Shown here one piece after another: positions 1 through 5,684 of a DNA stretch of 6,938 nucleotides. The notes beneath the pieces are model-generated. The model had not been told where the DNA came from. It was given only the letters and a program-made list of their open reading frames with translations, and did not search any database. This DNA comes from an uncultured Erysipelotrichaceae bacterium (GTDB taxonomy: Bacteria > Bacillota_I > Bacilli_A > RF39 > UBA660). The first letter of the stretch is position 1; each line of letters opens with the position of its first letter. The position numbers and the translations under genes are program-made. The stretch spans positions 1 to 6,938 of the forward strand of contig CACZQD010000099.1 in assembly GCA_902783215.1 (NCBI GenBank), given 5' to 3'.

Positions 1-829
1 AGTTCATTGGTCTTAAAACAAACTCTTCATCATCTACTTTCATTTTAGGAAACATATCGTCTTTATAATGGTCCCAATGTCCTGATGTTTTATATAATTC
101 TACATTACCAATTGGTGGTGTGAGAACATGTTTATAATCTAATTTATATTCTTTTTCTTTTATATATTCTTCAAGTAAATGCCAAATAATATATCCATTC
201 GGTAAATACATAGGCAACCCTTTACCTACTAAATCATTAGTCATGAAAATACCTAATTCTTTACCTAATTTTCTATGATCCCTTAGTTTAGCTTCTTCTA
301 ATTCATCTAAATAAGATTTTAAATCTTCTTCATTTTCAAAACATATACCATATACTCTTTGAAGCATTTGATTAGATGAATCACCCTTCCAATACGCACC
401 AGACACTTTTAGTAGTTTAAAATACTTCATTGATTTAGTAGTTTCCATATGTGGTCCACGACATAAATCAATAAAATCATCCTGTTTATATGCTGAAATT
501 ACTGTATCATTTTCATCCATACGACTTATTAAATCTATTTTATACGGATCATCTTTAAACATATCTAAAGCTTCTTGTTTACTTAATTCTAAACGAGTAA
601 TTCTCTTATTACCTTTAGAAATTTTCTTCATTTCTTTTTCTATTTTAGGTAAATCTTCTTCAGATATTTTAATATCTCCTAAATCAATATCATAATAAAA
701 ACCTTCTTCAATAACTGGTCCAACCCAAAATTTAGCATTAGGATATAAATGCTTTATAGCATGTGCGAGTAAATGCGCACAACTATGATTTAAAGTATTT
801 AATTTTTCATTTTCTTTTATATTTATCAT
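1..829 (-). CDS. thrS: Threonine--tRNA ligase, N-terminal part (cut by window edge), TGS domain absent
   Basis: The enzyme charges tRNA-Thr with threonine in the cytosol. Only the first 276 codons are present; the gene runs off the left edge at the RPMN(CP) motif of the catalytic core. The protein begins almost directly with the editing (N2) domain: H15-S-C-A-H19 and C123-R-G-P-H127 are the HxxxH and CxxxH metal-binding and editing signatures. The hallmark stretch GAYWKGDSSNQMLQR and the catalytic-domain start (SGHWDHY) follow. Usual bacterial ThrRS carries a TGS domain of about 60 residues before the HxxxH motif; here only 14 residues precede it, and the sequence upstream is a T-box leader, so no earlier start exists. 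The chosen ATG is preceded by AAAGGGTGAT, a good ribosome binding site. Expression is controlled by the T-box upstream. Identity is certain from sequence; loss of TGS is directly visible. Confidence 0.97.
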   Translation of the reverse strand, partial: MINIKENEKLNTLNHSCAHLLAHAIKHLYPNAKFWVGPVIEEGFYYDIDLGDIKISEEDLPKIEKEMKKISKGNKRITRLELSKQEALDMFKDDPYKIDLISRMDENDTVISAYKQDDFIDLCRGPHMETTKSMKYFKLLKVSGAYWKGDSSNQMLQRVYGICFENEEDLKSYLDELEEAKLRDHRKLGKELGIFMTNDLVGKGLPMYLPNGYIIWHLLEEYIKEKEYKLDYKHVLTPPIGNVELYKTSGHWDHYKDDMFPKMKVDDEEFVLRPMN

Positions 830-844
830 ATTATCACCCTTTCT

Positions 845-1048
845 AAAATGAAAAAAACTCCTTAAATTTAAGGAGCGTATATACGCGGTACCATCCTACC
901 TTGTAACTTAATTTTATAACGGTTTTAACCGGCTTTTCTTTCGAAAGCAACTCATAAGTAGTAACTATTAAGGTTATTTATTAGGTTCACACTATCCCTA
1001 ACTCACTTTAAAACACTTCCTAATAATCTTGTCTTAATCAACGTCTTT
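845..1048 (-). promoter_or_regulatory. T-box riboswitch leader controlling thrS
   Basis: The minus-strand leader contains the T-box core AGGATGGTACCGCG at 897..884. AGGA (897-894) can pair with TCCT (874-871), leaving the canonical seven-base bulge TGGTACC, and GCGTA/TACGC (886-875) forms the second antiterminator helix. This antiterminator shares bases with the terminator at 858-875, so the two are mutually exclusive. Upstream, the stem I apical region reads AGTGAGTTAGGGATAGTGTG (1008..989), typical of T-boxes, and a hairpin CGGTTAAAACCG (931..920) lies in the linker. An ACC triplet (974..972) lies on the 3' side of stem I where a Thr specifier is expected; that placement is tentative. Uncharged tRNA-Thr would stabilise the antiterminator and switch thrS on. 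Start taken just after the -10 at 1055-1060. Confidence 0.93.
851..875 (-). terminator. T-box regulated intrinsic terminator of thrS leader
   Basis: CTCCTTAAATTTAAGGAG is a perfect inverted repeat (875-858), followed on the minus strand by seven Ts (857-851). It lies 22 bp upstream of the thrS start codon and overlaps the antiterminator strand, as expected for a transcription-attenuating T-box. Confidence 0.92.
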
Positions 1049-1054
1049 ACATAT

Positions 1055-1083
1055 ATTTTACTATATTTTTTTATATTTGTGAA
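1055..1083 (-). promoter_or_regulatory. Probable sigma-A promoter of thrS (proximal)
   Basis: The minus strand shows TTCACA (1083-1078), a 17-bp spacer and TAAAAT (1060-1055). Transcription would begin near 1048, just before the T-box stem I, which fits a dedicated thrS leader transcript. The boxes are near consensus but AT-rich background makes chance matches common; position is the main support. Confidence 0.6.
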
Positions 1084-1127
1084 CTATTATATTCATATTT
1101 TTCTAACATAAACACTCCTGAATCAAT

Positions 1128-1156
1128 ATTATACTTGATTCTTTGACAAATATCAA
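1128..1156 (-). promoter_or_regulatory. Candidate distal promoter with inverted repeat over the -10 box
   Basis: The minus strand has TTGATA (1156-1151), a 17-bp spacer and a perfect TATAAT (1133-1128). The -10 lies at the centre of an inverted repeat GAATCAA/TTGATTC (1120-1141, 8-bp centre), and the -35 lies in an imperfect TTGA...TCAA repeat (1143-1156), as if a protein could block it. It sits in the gap between the Fic gene stop and the thrS leader and would add a second route into thrS. Just downstream an AGGAGTG (1119-1113) precedes an ATG at 1109 that opens only 12 codons (ends 1071). The same bases also belong to a 30-codon open run (1163-1074), so a decayed coding sequence is an alternative reading. 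Confidence 0.45.
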
Positions 1157-1181
1157 ATGCTTTCTAAAGTTATTTCCCTAT

Positions 1182-1850
1182 TTAATTTAAATTGATACCA
1201 TCTATACTAGTATTATAAATCCACTTTTTTAAATCCGTATTATCTCCTGTTTCATAAAACTTAATTAATTTTTCAAAAAATATTTTTTGATTTTCTTGAG
1301 ATATAGTAATAATACCACAACCATTATCAATCATTATTTTATTAGCAAATAACATACCAACTCTTTTATTACCATCTATAAACATTTGCCTTCGCATAAT
1401 CCATAGCATAATTTCAATAGCTATTTCAGTCTTAGATTTATCATTTTGCTTAAGTAATTGTTCCAATTCTTCTTTAATTTGACTTTCAATAGGAAACTGT
1501 GGTTTCCAAGAAGTTCCACCAATATTTACTGGAGCAGTTCGTAATTTTCCTAAATTTTGTTCTAAAACTAATTTATCACAAGTTAACTTGTGAAGATGAC
1601 ATAATGATTTATAATCATAATCTATATCCTCATTTTCAAGAATAAACTCCCAAGCATATTTTAAATTATTTATAGCAATAATATTATCAACAGTTAATCC
1701 ATTTACAACACCACCATCATATATTGTTTGCGTTTCAGGATAAGTTACACCAATTCCTTCTAGATTCGCACTTTTCCAAATATAATCAACTATATTTCTT
1801 TTTGCTACAAATACATTTTGTTCTCTCGTTAATTGAAATTTATTATCCAT
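1182..1850 (-). CDS. Fic-domain protein with Gln in place of the catalytic His, class II-like autoinhibition motif
   Basis: The 222-residue protein has the Fic fold signature: a motif at 155-163 reading Q-M-F-I-D-G-N-K-R, matching HxFx(D/E)GNxR except that the first residue, the catalytic histidine of AMP-transferring Fic enzymes, is Q155 (codon CAA, one change from a His codon). The anion-binding D-G-N-K-R loop is intact, but the second arginine of the classical motif is M166. An inhibitory-helix motif S27-A-N-L-E31-G32 fits (S/T)xxxE(G/N) and lies N-terminal to the core. The flap region around 105-120 (TAPVNIGGTSWKPQFP) is typical of the family. AATAGGTGA precedes the ATG, and the gene starts 10 bp after dnaI, so it is probably cotranscribed with dnaB-dnaI. 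Family membership is clear. Whether it modifies any target is open: the His change argues against ordinary AMPylation, but a Gln-type subfamily with other activity is possible. Confidence 0.9.
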   Translation of the reverse strand: MDNKFQLTREQNVFVAKRNIVDYIWKSANLEGIGVTYPETQTIYDGGVVNGLTVDNIIAINNLKYAWEFILENEDIDYDYKSLCHLHKLTCDKLVLEQNLGKLRTAPVNIGGTSWKPQFPIESQIKEELEQLLKQNDKSKTEIAIEIMLWIMRRQMFIDGNKRVGMLFANKIMIDNGCGIITISQENQKIFFEKLIKFYETGDNTDLKKWIYNTSIDGINLN

Positions 1851-1860
1851 ATATATTCAC

Positions 1861-2751
1861 CTATTTTCTCAAATTTTTACTTATTAATTCTAAATCAGTA
1901 GTTAATTGTTCTATACGAGATATTATTCTTCCTGCTTTAACTTCATCTACACCTTTTTTACTAAAAGCTAAATGGCTTCTCAATTCATCAATAGTTAAAT
2001 TAGAAGTAAAAAATGTAGCTAACTGATTATCCATACGATATTGAAGTAATGGGCACAATATTTCATCACGATTATATGCTGTTAAATTTTCCGCACCAAT
2101 ATCATCAATAAGTAAAAAATCAACTTTTTTAATTAAATCAAAATTATATTTAAAATCTTCATAAAAAGCTTGTCTAACAAATTCAGGATAAAAAACTATT
2201 GATGTTTTATACCCCATCTTAGCTAATTCATTAAATGTAGCAGAAACTAAATATGTTTTACCACATCCAAAATTACCGTGTAGATATAATCCTTTATCTC
2301 CCTTTTGATAATTATCAATAAAATCTAATAACCAATTAATAACTTCATATCTTTTTTTATCAGTTTTATATATATTACTGATACTAGCCTCACTAATTAC
2401 TGGAGGTACTTCTATATTTTTAATATTCTTTTTATATTGATTACTAACTAATAGTTTCTTTTTATATCGACAAGGTTTATATTCAAACTCTAAAACGCCT
2501 TCTACTACTTTTGGTAAATAAGCAAAACCTTCCATCTTGTTTTTACATTCCATTATATTTTTACAATTAGAACAATGTTTAAACTCCTCAGTAGACTCTT
2601 CTAAAAGTGAAGTATAATCCATTAAATATTCATCATTTAGTTTTAACTTTTTAACAATTTTCTTAAAAACTTCATCTTTTAATGCTTTATTATATTCCTC
2701 TTTTAAAGCCTTAACATTACTACCTTCAATACTATCCATTAATCTTTGCAT
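1861..2751 (-). CDS. dnaI: Primosomal protein DnaI, AAA+ helicase loader
   Basis: DnaI loads the replicative ring helicase onto DNA at origins and restarted forks, together with DnaB and DnaD. The 296-residue protein has an N-terminal domain with cysteines C60, C63, C69 and C94 that resembles the zinc-binding helicase-contact domain of the family. The C-terminal AAA+ ATPase carries Walker A G159-N-F-G-C-G-K-T166, Walker B F212-L-L-I-D-D217, a sensor 1 region T249-S-N251 and a GRIISRI segment (274-280) that probably holds the arginine finger. Length is close to the Bacillus protein (about 310). The start codon lies 3 bp after the dnaB stop, with AGG of the ribosome binding site just upstream of that stop, so translation is likely coupled. 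The Fic gene follows 10 bp later. Well supported by motifs and by the conserved dnaB-dnaI order. Confidence 0.95.
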   Translation of the reverse strand: MQRLMDSIEGSNVKALKEEYNKALKDEVFKKIVKKLKLNDEYLMDYTSLLEESTEEFKHCSNCKNIMECKNKMEGFAYLPKVVEGVLEFEYKPCRYKKKLLVSNQYKKNIKNIEVPPVISEASISNIYKTDKKRYEVINWLLDFIDNYQKGDKGLYLHGNFGCGKTYLVSATFNELAKMGYKTSIVFYPEFVRQAFYEDFKYNFDLIKKVDFLLIDDIGAENLTAYNRDEILCPLLQYRMDNQLATFFTSNLTIDELRSHLAFSKKGVDEVKAGRIISRIEQLTTDLELISKNLRK

Positions 2752-2754
2752 ACA

Positions 2755-4026
2755 TCACCTATTTAATCTACTTTCTAGTGCTTTTAATTCTTCATCTGTT
2801 GCCATCTCTTCTTCAATTGCTTGATTCAACCAATTTGGTTTCTTAACTTCCTTAGTTGTTGTTTTATTAACACGTTTTTTATTATTTCTTTTTTTGTATT
2901 CATTTTCTGCTAAATTCATCGCATCTTCTACCGTTTCAATATTACTTTTACTCCACTGTCCAGCAATAACTTCAACATAAGCTTTAGTTAATTTATTGTT
3001 ATTGATTTTCAACACATAATCAACCAATACATTAACCACACCAGGTTTTAAATTCATATCTATTAATAAATAACTAACTATTTTTAAATCATTACTTGTT
3101 GGATTACTATTTTTATACTTACTTCTAATAAAATCATATGGTGAAGTTGATTCAAATAAATAAATCATTTTTGATCGATTTGACATATCTTTTGTTTTCT
3201 TTTTTAAATATTCCGGTTGTGTTTTATATATCAAACTAGGTAATTTACCTAAATGATCAAAACTATAATATTTTTCTGCATTACTACGAAGTAGTTTTTT
3301 ATCTATTTTTTTACTATCAGTTAAACTATTACGAATTAATTCAACCATTACATCATTATCATAATCATATATAGAAGCAATCTTATAAATATAATCTTTC
3401 ATATCTCGTGTGAGAGTATGATTTAATAACTCCTCTGGCACTAAACTAATAATCGTATTTAAATCTATTTTAGATAGTATTTCTAAAGTACGATGTCTCG
3501 ATTTTTTCAAATCATATATAATAGAATCATTAATAGGAATTGAAGAAAAAGTAAATACATCTGAAAACCTACTAGTTATATTTTCATATTCTCTTAAATT
3601 TAACTTAGGTATTTTAAAATAATTAATCAATTTTTCATATTCTAATTTGCCTATTGTATTATAAAGTGCGGTAGATAATACTGGATTATTTATAAATTCA
3701 CTCGCACTTAAAGGAGAATATAACTCATATACATAATTATTAATATTTCCTTTTTTTACGTATGTTTTTAAAAGACCAATAGCTTCTAATTTTTTGCGTG
3801 CATCACTAAATTCTTGAATTGAAATCATCATATCATTTAATATATGGTTGTGAGTCCACTCATTAGATAAAAGTTCAAATTTATCCAAATAACTCCACAT
3901 GGTATAATATAAACCTATAGTTGTATGACCAACTAATGGTTGATAAAGCATAAATAATATTTTACGATCATATTCATTTAAATTAGTACGATTACTAATA
4001 ATAAAACTATCAGCTGGTAATACCAT
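2755..4026 (-). CDS. dnaB: Replication initiation and membrane attachment protein DnaB (Firmicutes type, DnaD-like)
   Basis: This is the Bacilli DnaB primosome protein, unrelated to E. coli DnaB helicase. It acts with DnaD and DnaI to load the replicative helicase at the origin and at stalled forks. The N-terminal region (1-110) matches the family's winged-helix part, including FMLYQPLVGHTTIGLYYTMW (25-44). The C-terminal DnaB_2/DnaD-like domain (about 290-375) contains the signature Y350-V-E-V-I-A-G-Q-W358 followed by SNIETVEDA. A charged linker (379-396) and a short helix end the protein. At 423 residues it is somewhat shorter than the B. subtilis protein (about 470). TAGGAGTGAT precedes the ATG. 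I see no convincing promoter directly upstream, and the XRE gene stops 52 bp before, so dnaB probably reads through from that gene. It ends in TGA. Confidence 0.95.
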   Translation of the reverse strand: MVLPADSFIISNRTNLNEYDRKILFMLYQPLVGHTTIGLYYTMWSYLDKFELLSNEWTHNHILNDMMISIQEFSDARKKLEAIGLLKTYVKKGNINNYVYELYSPLSASEFINNPVLSTALYNTIGKLEYEKLINYFKIPKLNLREYENITSRFSDVFTFSSIPINDSIIYDLKKSRHRTLEILSKIDLNTIISLVPEELLNHTLTRDMKDYIYKIASIYDYDNDVMVELIRNSLTDSKKIDKKLLRSNAEKYYSFDHLGKLPSLIYKTQPEYLKKKTKDMSNRSKMIYLFESTSPYDFIRSKYKNSNPTSNDLKIVSYLLIDMNLKPGVVNVLVDYVLKINNNKLTKAYVEVIAGQWSKSNIETVEDAMNLAENEYKKRNNKKRVNKTTTKEVKKPNWLNQAIEEEMATDEELKALESRLNR

Positions 4027-4078
4027 ATTATCACTCCTAAATATAGTTTAACATATAAAATCAAAAAAAAAAAGATTT

Positions 4079-4285
4079 TTAATTTTTTTCTAAATAATCA
4101 TTATAAAAAATATCATCTGGCTTTAACTTAAATATCTTAGCCATTTTAAATGCCATTTCATAACTAAGTCTTCTTTGACCAGTTTCTAATTGATGATAAT
4201 AAACTTTCGATATATTTAAGTATGCGGCCATATGAGAACCTGAGTAACCGTGTTTTAATCTTAAGCTTTGTAATTTATTATGCAC
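4079..4285 (-). CDS. Small XRE-family helix-turn-helix regulator
   Basis: A 68-residue protein that is nearly all one HTH_XRE domain: LRLKHGYSGSHMAAYLNISK (8-27), recognition helix region VYYHQLETGQRR (28-39), then FKMAKIFKLKPDDIF (46-60). It starts with GTG at 4285; AGGTGG sits seven bases upstream, whereas the nearby ATG at 4287 is in another frame. The promoter (extended -10 TGGTATAAT) leaves a leader of only about a dozen bases, and a perfect palindrome overlaps its -35 to spacer region, suggesting autorepression or control by the divergent XRE protein. It is the first gene before dnaB-dnaI-fic with no clear terminator in between. Its target genes are inferred from position only. Confidence 0.85.
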   Translation of the reverse strand: MHNKLQSLRLKHGYSGSHMAAYLNISKVYYHQLETGQRRLSYEMAFKMAKIFKLKPDDIFYNDYLEKN

Positions 4286-4304
4286 ATTTTCACCACCTAG
4301 TATT

Positions 4305-4313
4305 ATTATACCA
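4305..4313 (-). promoter_or_regulatory. Extended -10 promoter of the minus-strand XRE gene and probably dnaB-dnaI-fic
   Basis: The minus strand reads TGGTATAAT, with a perfect TATAAT at 4310-4305 preceded by the TGn extension. No good -35 exists 17 bp upstream (GTACAC), as often found with extended -10 promoters, and that position lies within the 17-bp palindrome. Transcription would begin near 4298, directly ahead of AGGTGG. Confidence 0.65.
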
Positions 4314-4316
4314 CAG

Positions 4317-4333
4317 GTACACTAATAGTGTAC
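4317..4333. promoter_or_regulatory. Perfect 17-bp palindrome, likely operator of the divergent XRE pair
   Basis: GTACACTA-A-TAGTGTAC has perfect 8-bp arms around one central base. It lies between two divergent XRE genes, spans the -35 and spacer region of the minus-strand promoter, and ends 7 bp before a TTGACA (4341-4346) of the plus-strand gene. Size and symmetry fit a homodimeric HTH repressor site. Which of the two proteins binds it cannot be told from sequence. Confidence 0.7.
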
Positions 4334-4340
4334 TGAAGAA

Positions 4341-4366
4341 TTGACATTTTTATGAGAAAATATAGT
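4341..4366 (+). promoter_or_regulatory. Tentative promoter of the plus-strand XRE gene
   Basis: A perfect TTGACA (4341-4346) is followed by TATAGT (4361-4366), but the spacer is only 14 bp instead of 16-18. No better -10 is visible at normal spacing, so the promoter is either weak, activator dependent, or uses a poor -10 such as TAGTCA. Confidence 0.35.
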
Positions 4367-4386
4367 CAAATAATGGAAGTGATAGT

Positions 4387-4617
4387 ATGTCCAAAAAGTT
4401 TTATAATGAATATGAGATATTTAGTAACAACGTGAAAAAGTATCGAAATAAAATCAACTTGACTCAGGAACAATTAGCCGAAAAAGCATCATGCTCAGCT
4501 TCATATATTAAACAAATTGAATCACAAAAAGAATTTAAAAATGTAACTTTACTAACAGTTATTAATATTTGTAATGCATTAGATATTGAATTAGTCGACT
4601 TATTTACTAAGAAATAG
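4387..4617 (+). CDS. XRE-family helix-turn-helix regulator, plus strand
   Basis: The 76-residue protein is a single Cro/C1-type HTH domain: VKKYRNKINLTQEQLAEKAS (16-35), recognition segment SASYIKQIESQ (37-47), then LLTVINICNALDIELVDLF (55-73). It is more canonical in sequence than its divergent neighbour and shares no close identity with it by eye. GGAAGTGA precedes the ATG. It is the only plus-strand gene in the window; its stop lies 3 bp from the stop of the convergent 37-residue gene, and no terminator is visible, so its transcript may run antisense to that gene and the nuclease gene. Stand-alone XRE proteins of this size commonly act as immunity or restriction-control regulators; the role here is inference. 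Confidence 0.88.
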   Translation: MSKKFYNEYEIFSNNVKKYRNKINLTQEQLAEKASCSASYIKQIESQKEFKNVTLLTVINICNALDIELVDLFTKK

Positions 4618-4620
4618 TTT

Positions 4621-4734
4621 TTAATCTTTTAACACCAAAATTATCTTTACTGTCTTTTGATCAACTGTATATACAAAAGTAACATTTAATTGATTCAATA
4701 ATTGATTTAATTTTATGATTACCTCATTATTCAT
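4621..4734 (-). CDS. Small hypothetical protein (37 residues) behind a strong ribosome binding site
   Basis: The start ATG at 4734 is preceded by AAAGGAGG with a four-base spacer, one of the strongest ribosome binding sites in the window, and the frame stays open for 37 codons to TAA. The product starts MNNEVIIKLNQLLNQLN and continues with alternating hydrophobic residues (VTFVYTVDQKTVKIILVLKD), suggesting an amphipathic helix and then a beta hairpin. There is no membrane segment, signal peptide or cysteine. It begins 31 bp after the nuclease gene and shares with it an identical 30-bp initiation region. I do not recognise the family. It could be a small partner of the nuclease, or the truncated 5' end of a longer gene. 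Confidence 0.65.
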   Translation of the reverse strand: MNNEVIIKLNQLLNQLNVTFVYTVDQKTVKIILVLKD

Positions 4735-4758
4735 ATAACCTCCTTTGATAAGAAAAAA
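4729..4758. repeat. 30-bp direct repeat, copy 1 (initiation region of the 37-residue gene)
   Basis: All 30 bases are identical to 5651-5680. On the minus strand it holds a T6 run, CTTATC, AAAGGAGG, TTAT, the start ATG and one AAT codon. Identity ends abruptly on both sides. Confidence 0.95.
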
Positions 4759-4765
4759 TTAAAAA

Positions 4766-5656
4766 TCATATTAATTCATATTTTCTTGCAATTATTCTTT
4801 CATCTGAACAATATTTAATAGTATATTTATCATCTTGCTTACAAATTATTATCCCTACCGTATTATCTTCTTCAATGGTTTTGATATTTTTATTAATATA
4901 ATTCATATATATCATTATCTGCCCAATATGTTCCTTTTTTAATTCAGTTACTTTAAGTTCTACTACTACGTAACACCTGTATTTTATATTATATAAAAGT
5001 ACATCAATATAATTATATCTATCACCTAATTTAATTTTATATTCATTTTTAATATAACAAAATCCATCTCCTAACTCAATTAAAAATTTATCGATATCTT
5101 CTAATATTAATTTTTTTAGTACCTTTTCAGATAATTCTTCAGTATTATACTTATTTTTTATAATAATTGGATTCTTTATATAATCTGATATTATAGTCTT
5201 TTTGTGAGTTATTATTTTATTTTTAATTTTTTCATCTAATCGTTCATATTCTTTTTCTTTAATTCTATCTTTTAATTGTCTTTTACTTAAATTATATATT
5301 ATAGATTGAGTGGCATAATAATACATTTTATTTTTATTTTTTAATGGCATTAAAATTAATAAATTTGTCCAAGACAATTTGGAAACCACCGGTTTCCAAA
5401 TCTCATCTTTAAATGTAATATATAATTGTCTCATGCTTCTTAAAGTTCTCGAATCATACTTTTTTCCAACTTCTAACATCAACTTTTGAGAATATTTATC
5501 TATAACTGACTCTCCATATTTACTCCCTGCTTCACTAAGCAATCTACCTATTTCAAAGTAAGTTTCTACTCTATTTCTTTCTTTAGAGTAATCTTTTACT
5601 TTTTCAAATGTTTCATTATCAATTAATTTATTTTTTATTTCATTATAGTAATTCAT
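4766..5656 (-). CDS. DUF1016/YhcG-family PDDEXK nuclease
   Basis: The 296-residue protein has the two-part layout of the YhcG (DUF1016) family. The N-terminal helical domain (about 15-150) includes EIGRLLSEAGSKYGESVIDK, TLRSMRQLY (71-79) and VSKLSWTNLLILM (91-103). The C-terminal PDDEXK domain (about 185-296) includes IELGDGFCYIKNEYKI, YIDVLLYN with D218, VVVELK with E233 and K235, and IGQIMIYMN with Q246, so the catalytic D...ExK set is intact. The chosen ATG at 5656 has AAAGGAGG four bases upstream; an in-frame ATG at 5776 would add 40 residues but overlaps ssb and has no family similarity. Family members are often found near restriction-modification genes and on mobile islands; their substrate is poorly known. 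The gene is flanked by 30-bp direct repeats and is probably cotranscribed with ssb, 28 bp upstream. Confidence 0.9.
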   Translation of the reverse strand: MNYYNEIKNKLIDNETFEKVKDYSKERNRVETYFEIGRLLSEAGSKYGESVIDKYSQKLMLEVGKKYDSRTLRSMRQLYITFKDEIWKPVVSKLSWTNLLILMPLKNKNKMYYYATQSIIYNLSKRQLKDRIKEKEYERLDEKIKNKIITHKKTIISDYIKNPIIIKNKYNTEELSEKVLKKLILEDIDKFLIELGDGFCYIKNEYKIKLGDRYNYIDVLLYNIKYRCYVVVELKVTELKKEHIGQIMIYMNYINKNIKTIEEDNTVGIIICKQDDKYTIKYCSDERIIARKYELI

Positions 5657-5680
5657 ATAACCTCCTTTGATAAGAAAAAA
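5651..5680. repeat. 30-bp direct repeat, copy 2 (initiation region of the nuclease gene)
   Basis: It is identical to 4729-4758 and lies between the ssb stop and the nuclease start, including the ribosome binding site and ATG. The T6 at its minus-strand 5' end also follows a small CAGA/TCTG hairpin that covers the end of ssb, so a weak attenuator is possible here. Confidence 0.95.
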
Positions 5681-5684
5681 CAGA

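Noticed and set aside
1724..2026. Open frame of 100 codons on the plus strand.
   Set aside because: It lies antisense across the ends of the Fic and dnaI genes, which have clear family motifs; it has no ribosome binding site and a low-complexity Phe/Leu/Ser composition typical of the reverse of AT-rich genes.
2755..2757. Possible Mycoplasma-type code with TGA read as Trp.
   Set aside because: TGA ends dnaB and the nuclease gene at positions that fit family length and the next gene start, and tryptophans checked in thrS and the Fic gene are TGG.
4056..4080. Intrinsic terminator between the XRE gene and dnaB.
   Set aside because: The stem is six weak pairs with an eleven-base loop and, on the minus strand, no T run follows it, so I do not call a terminator.
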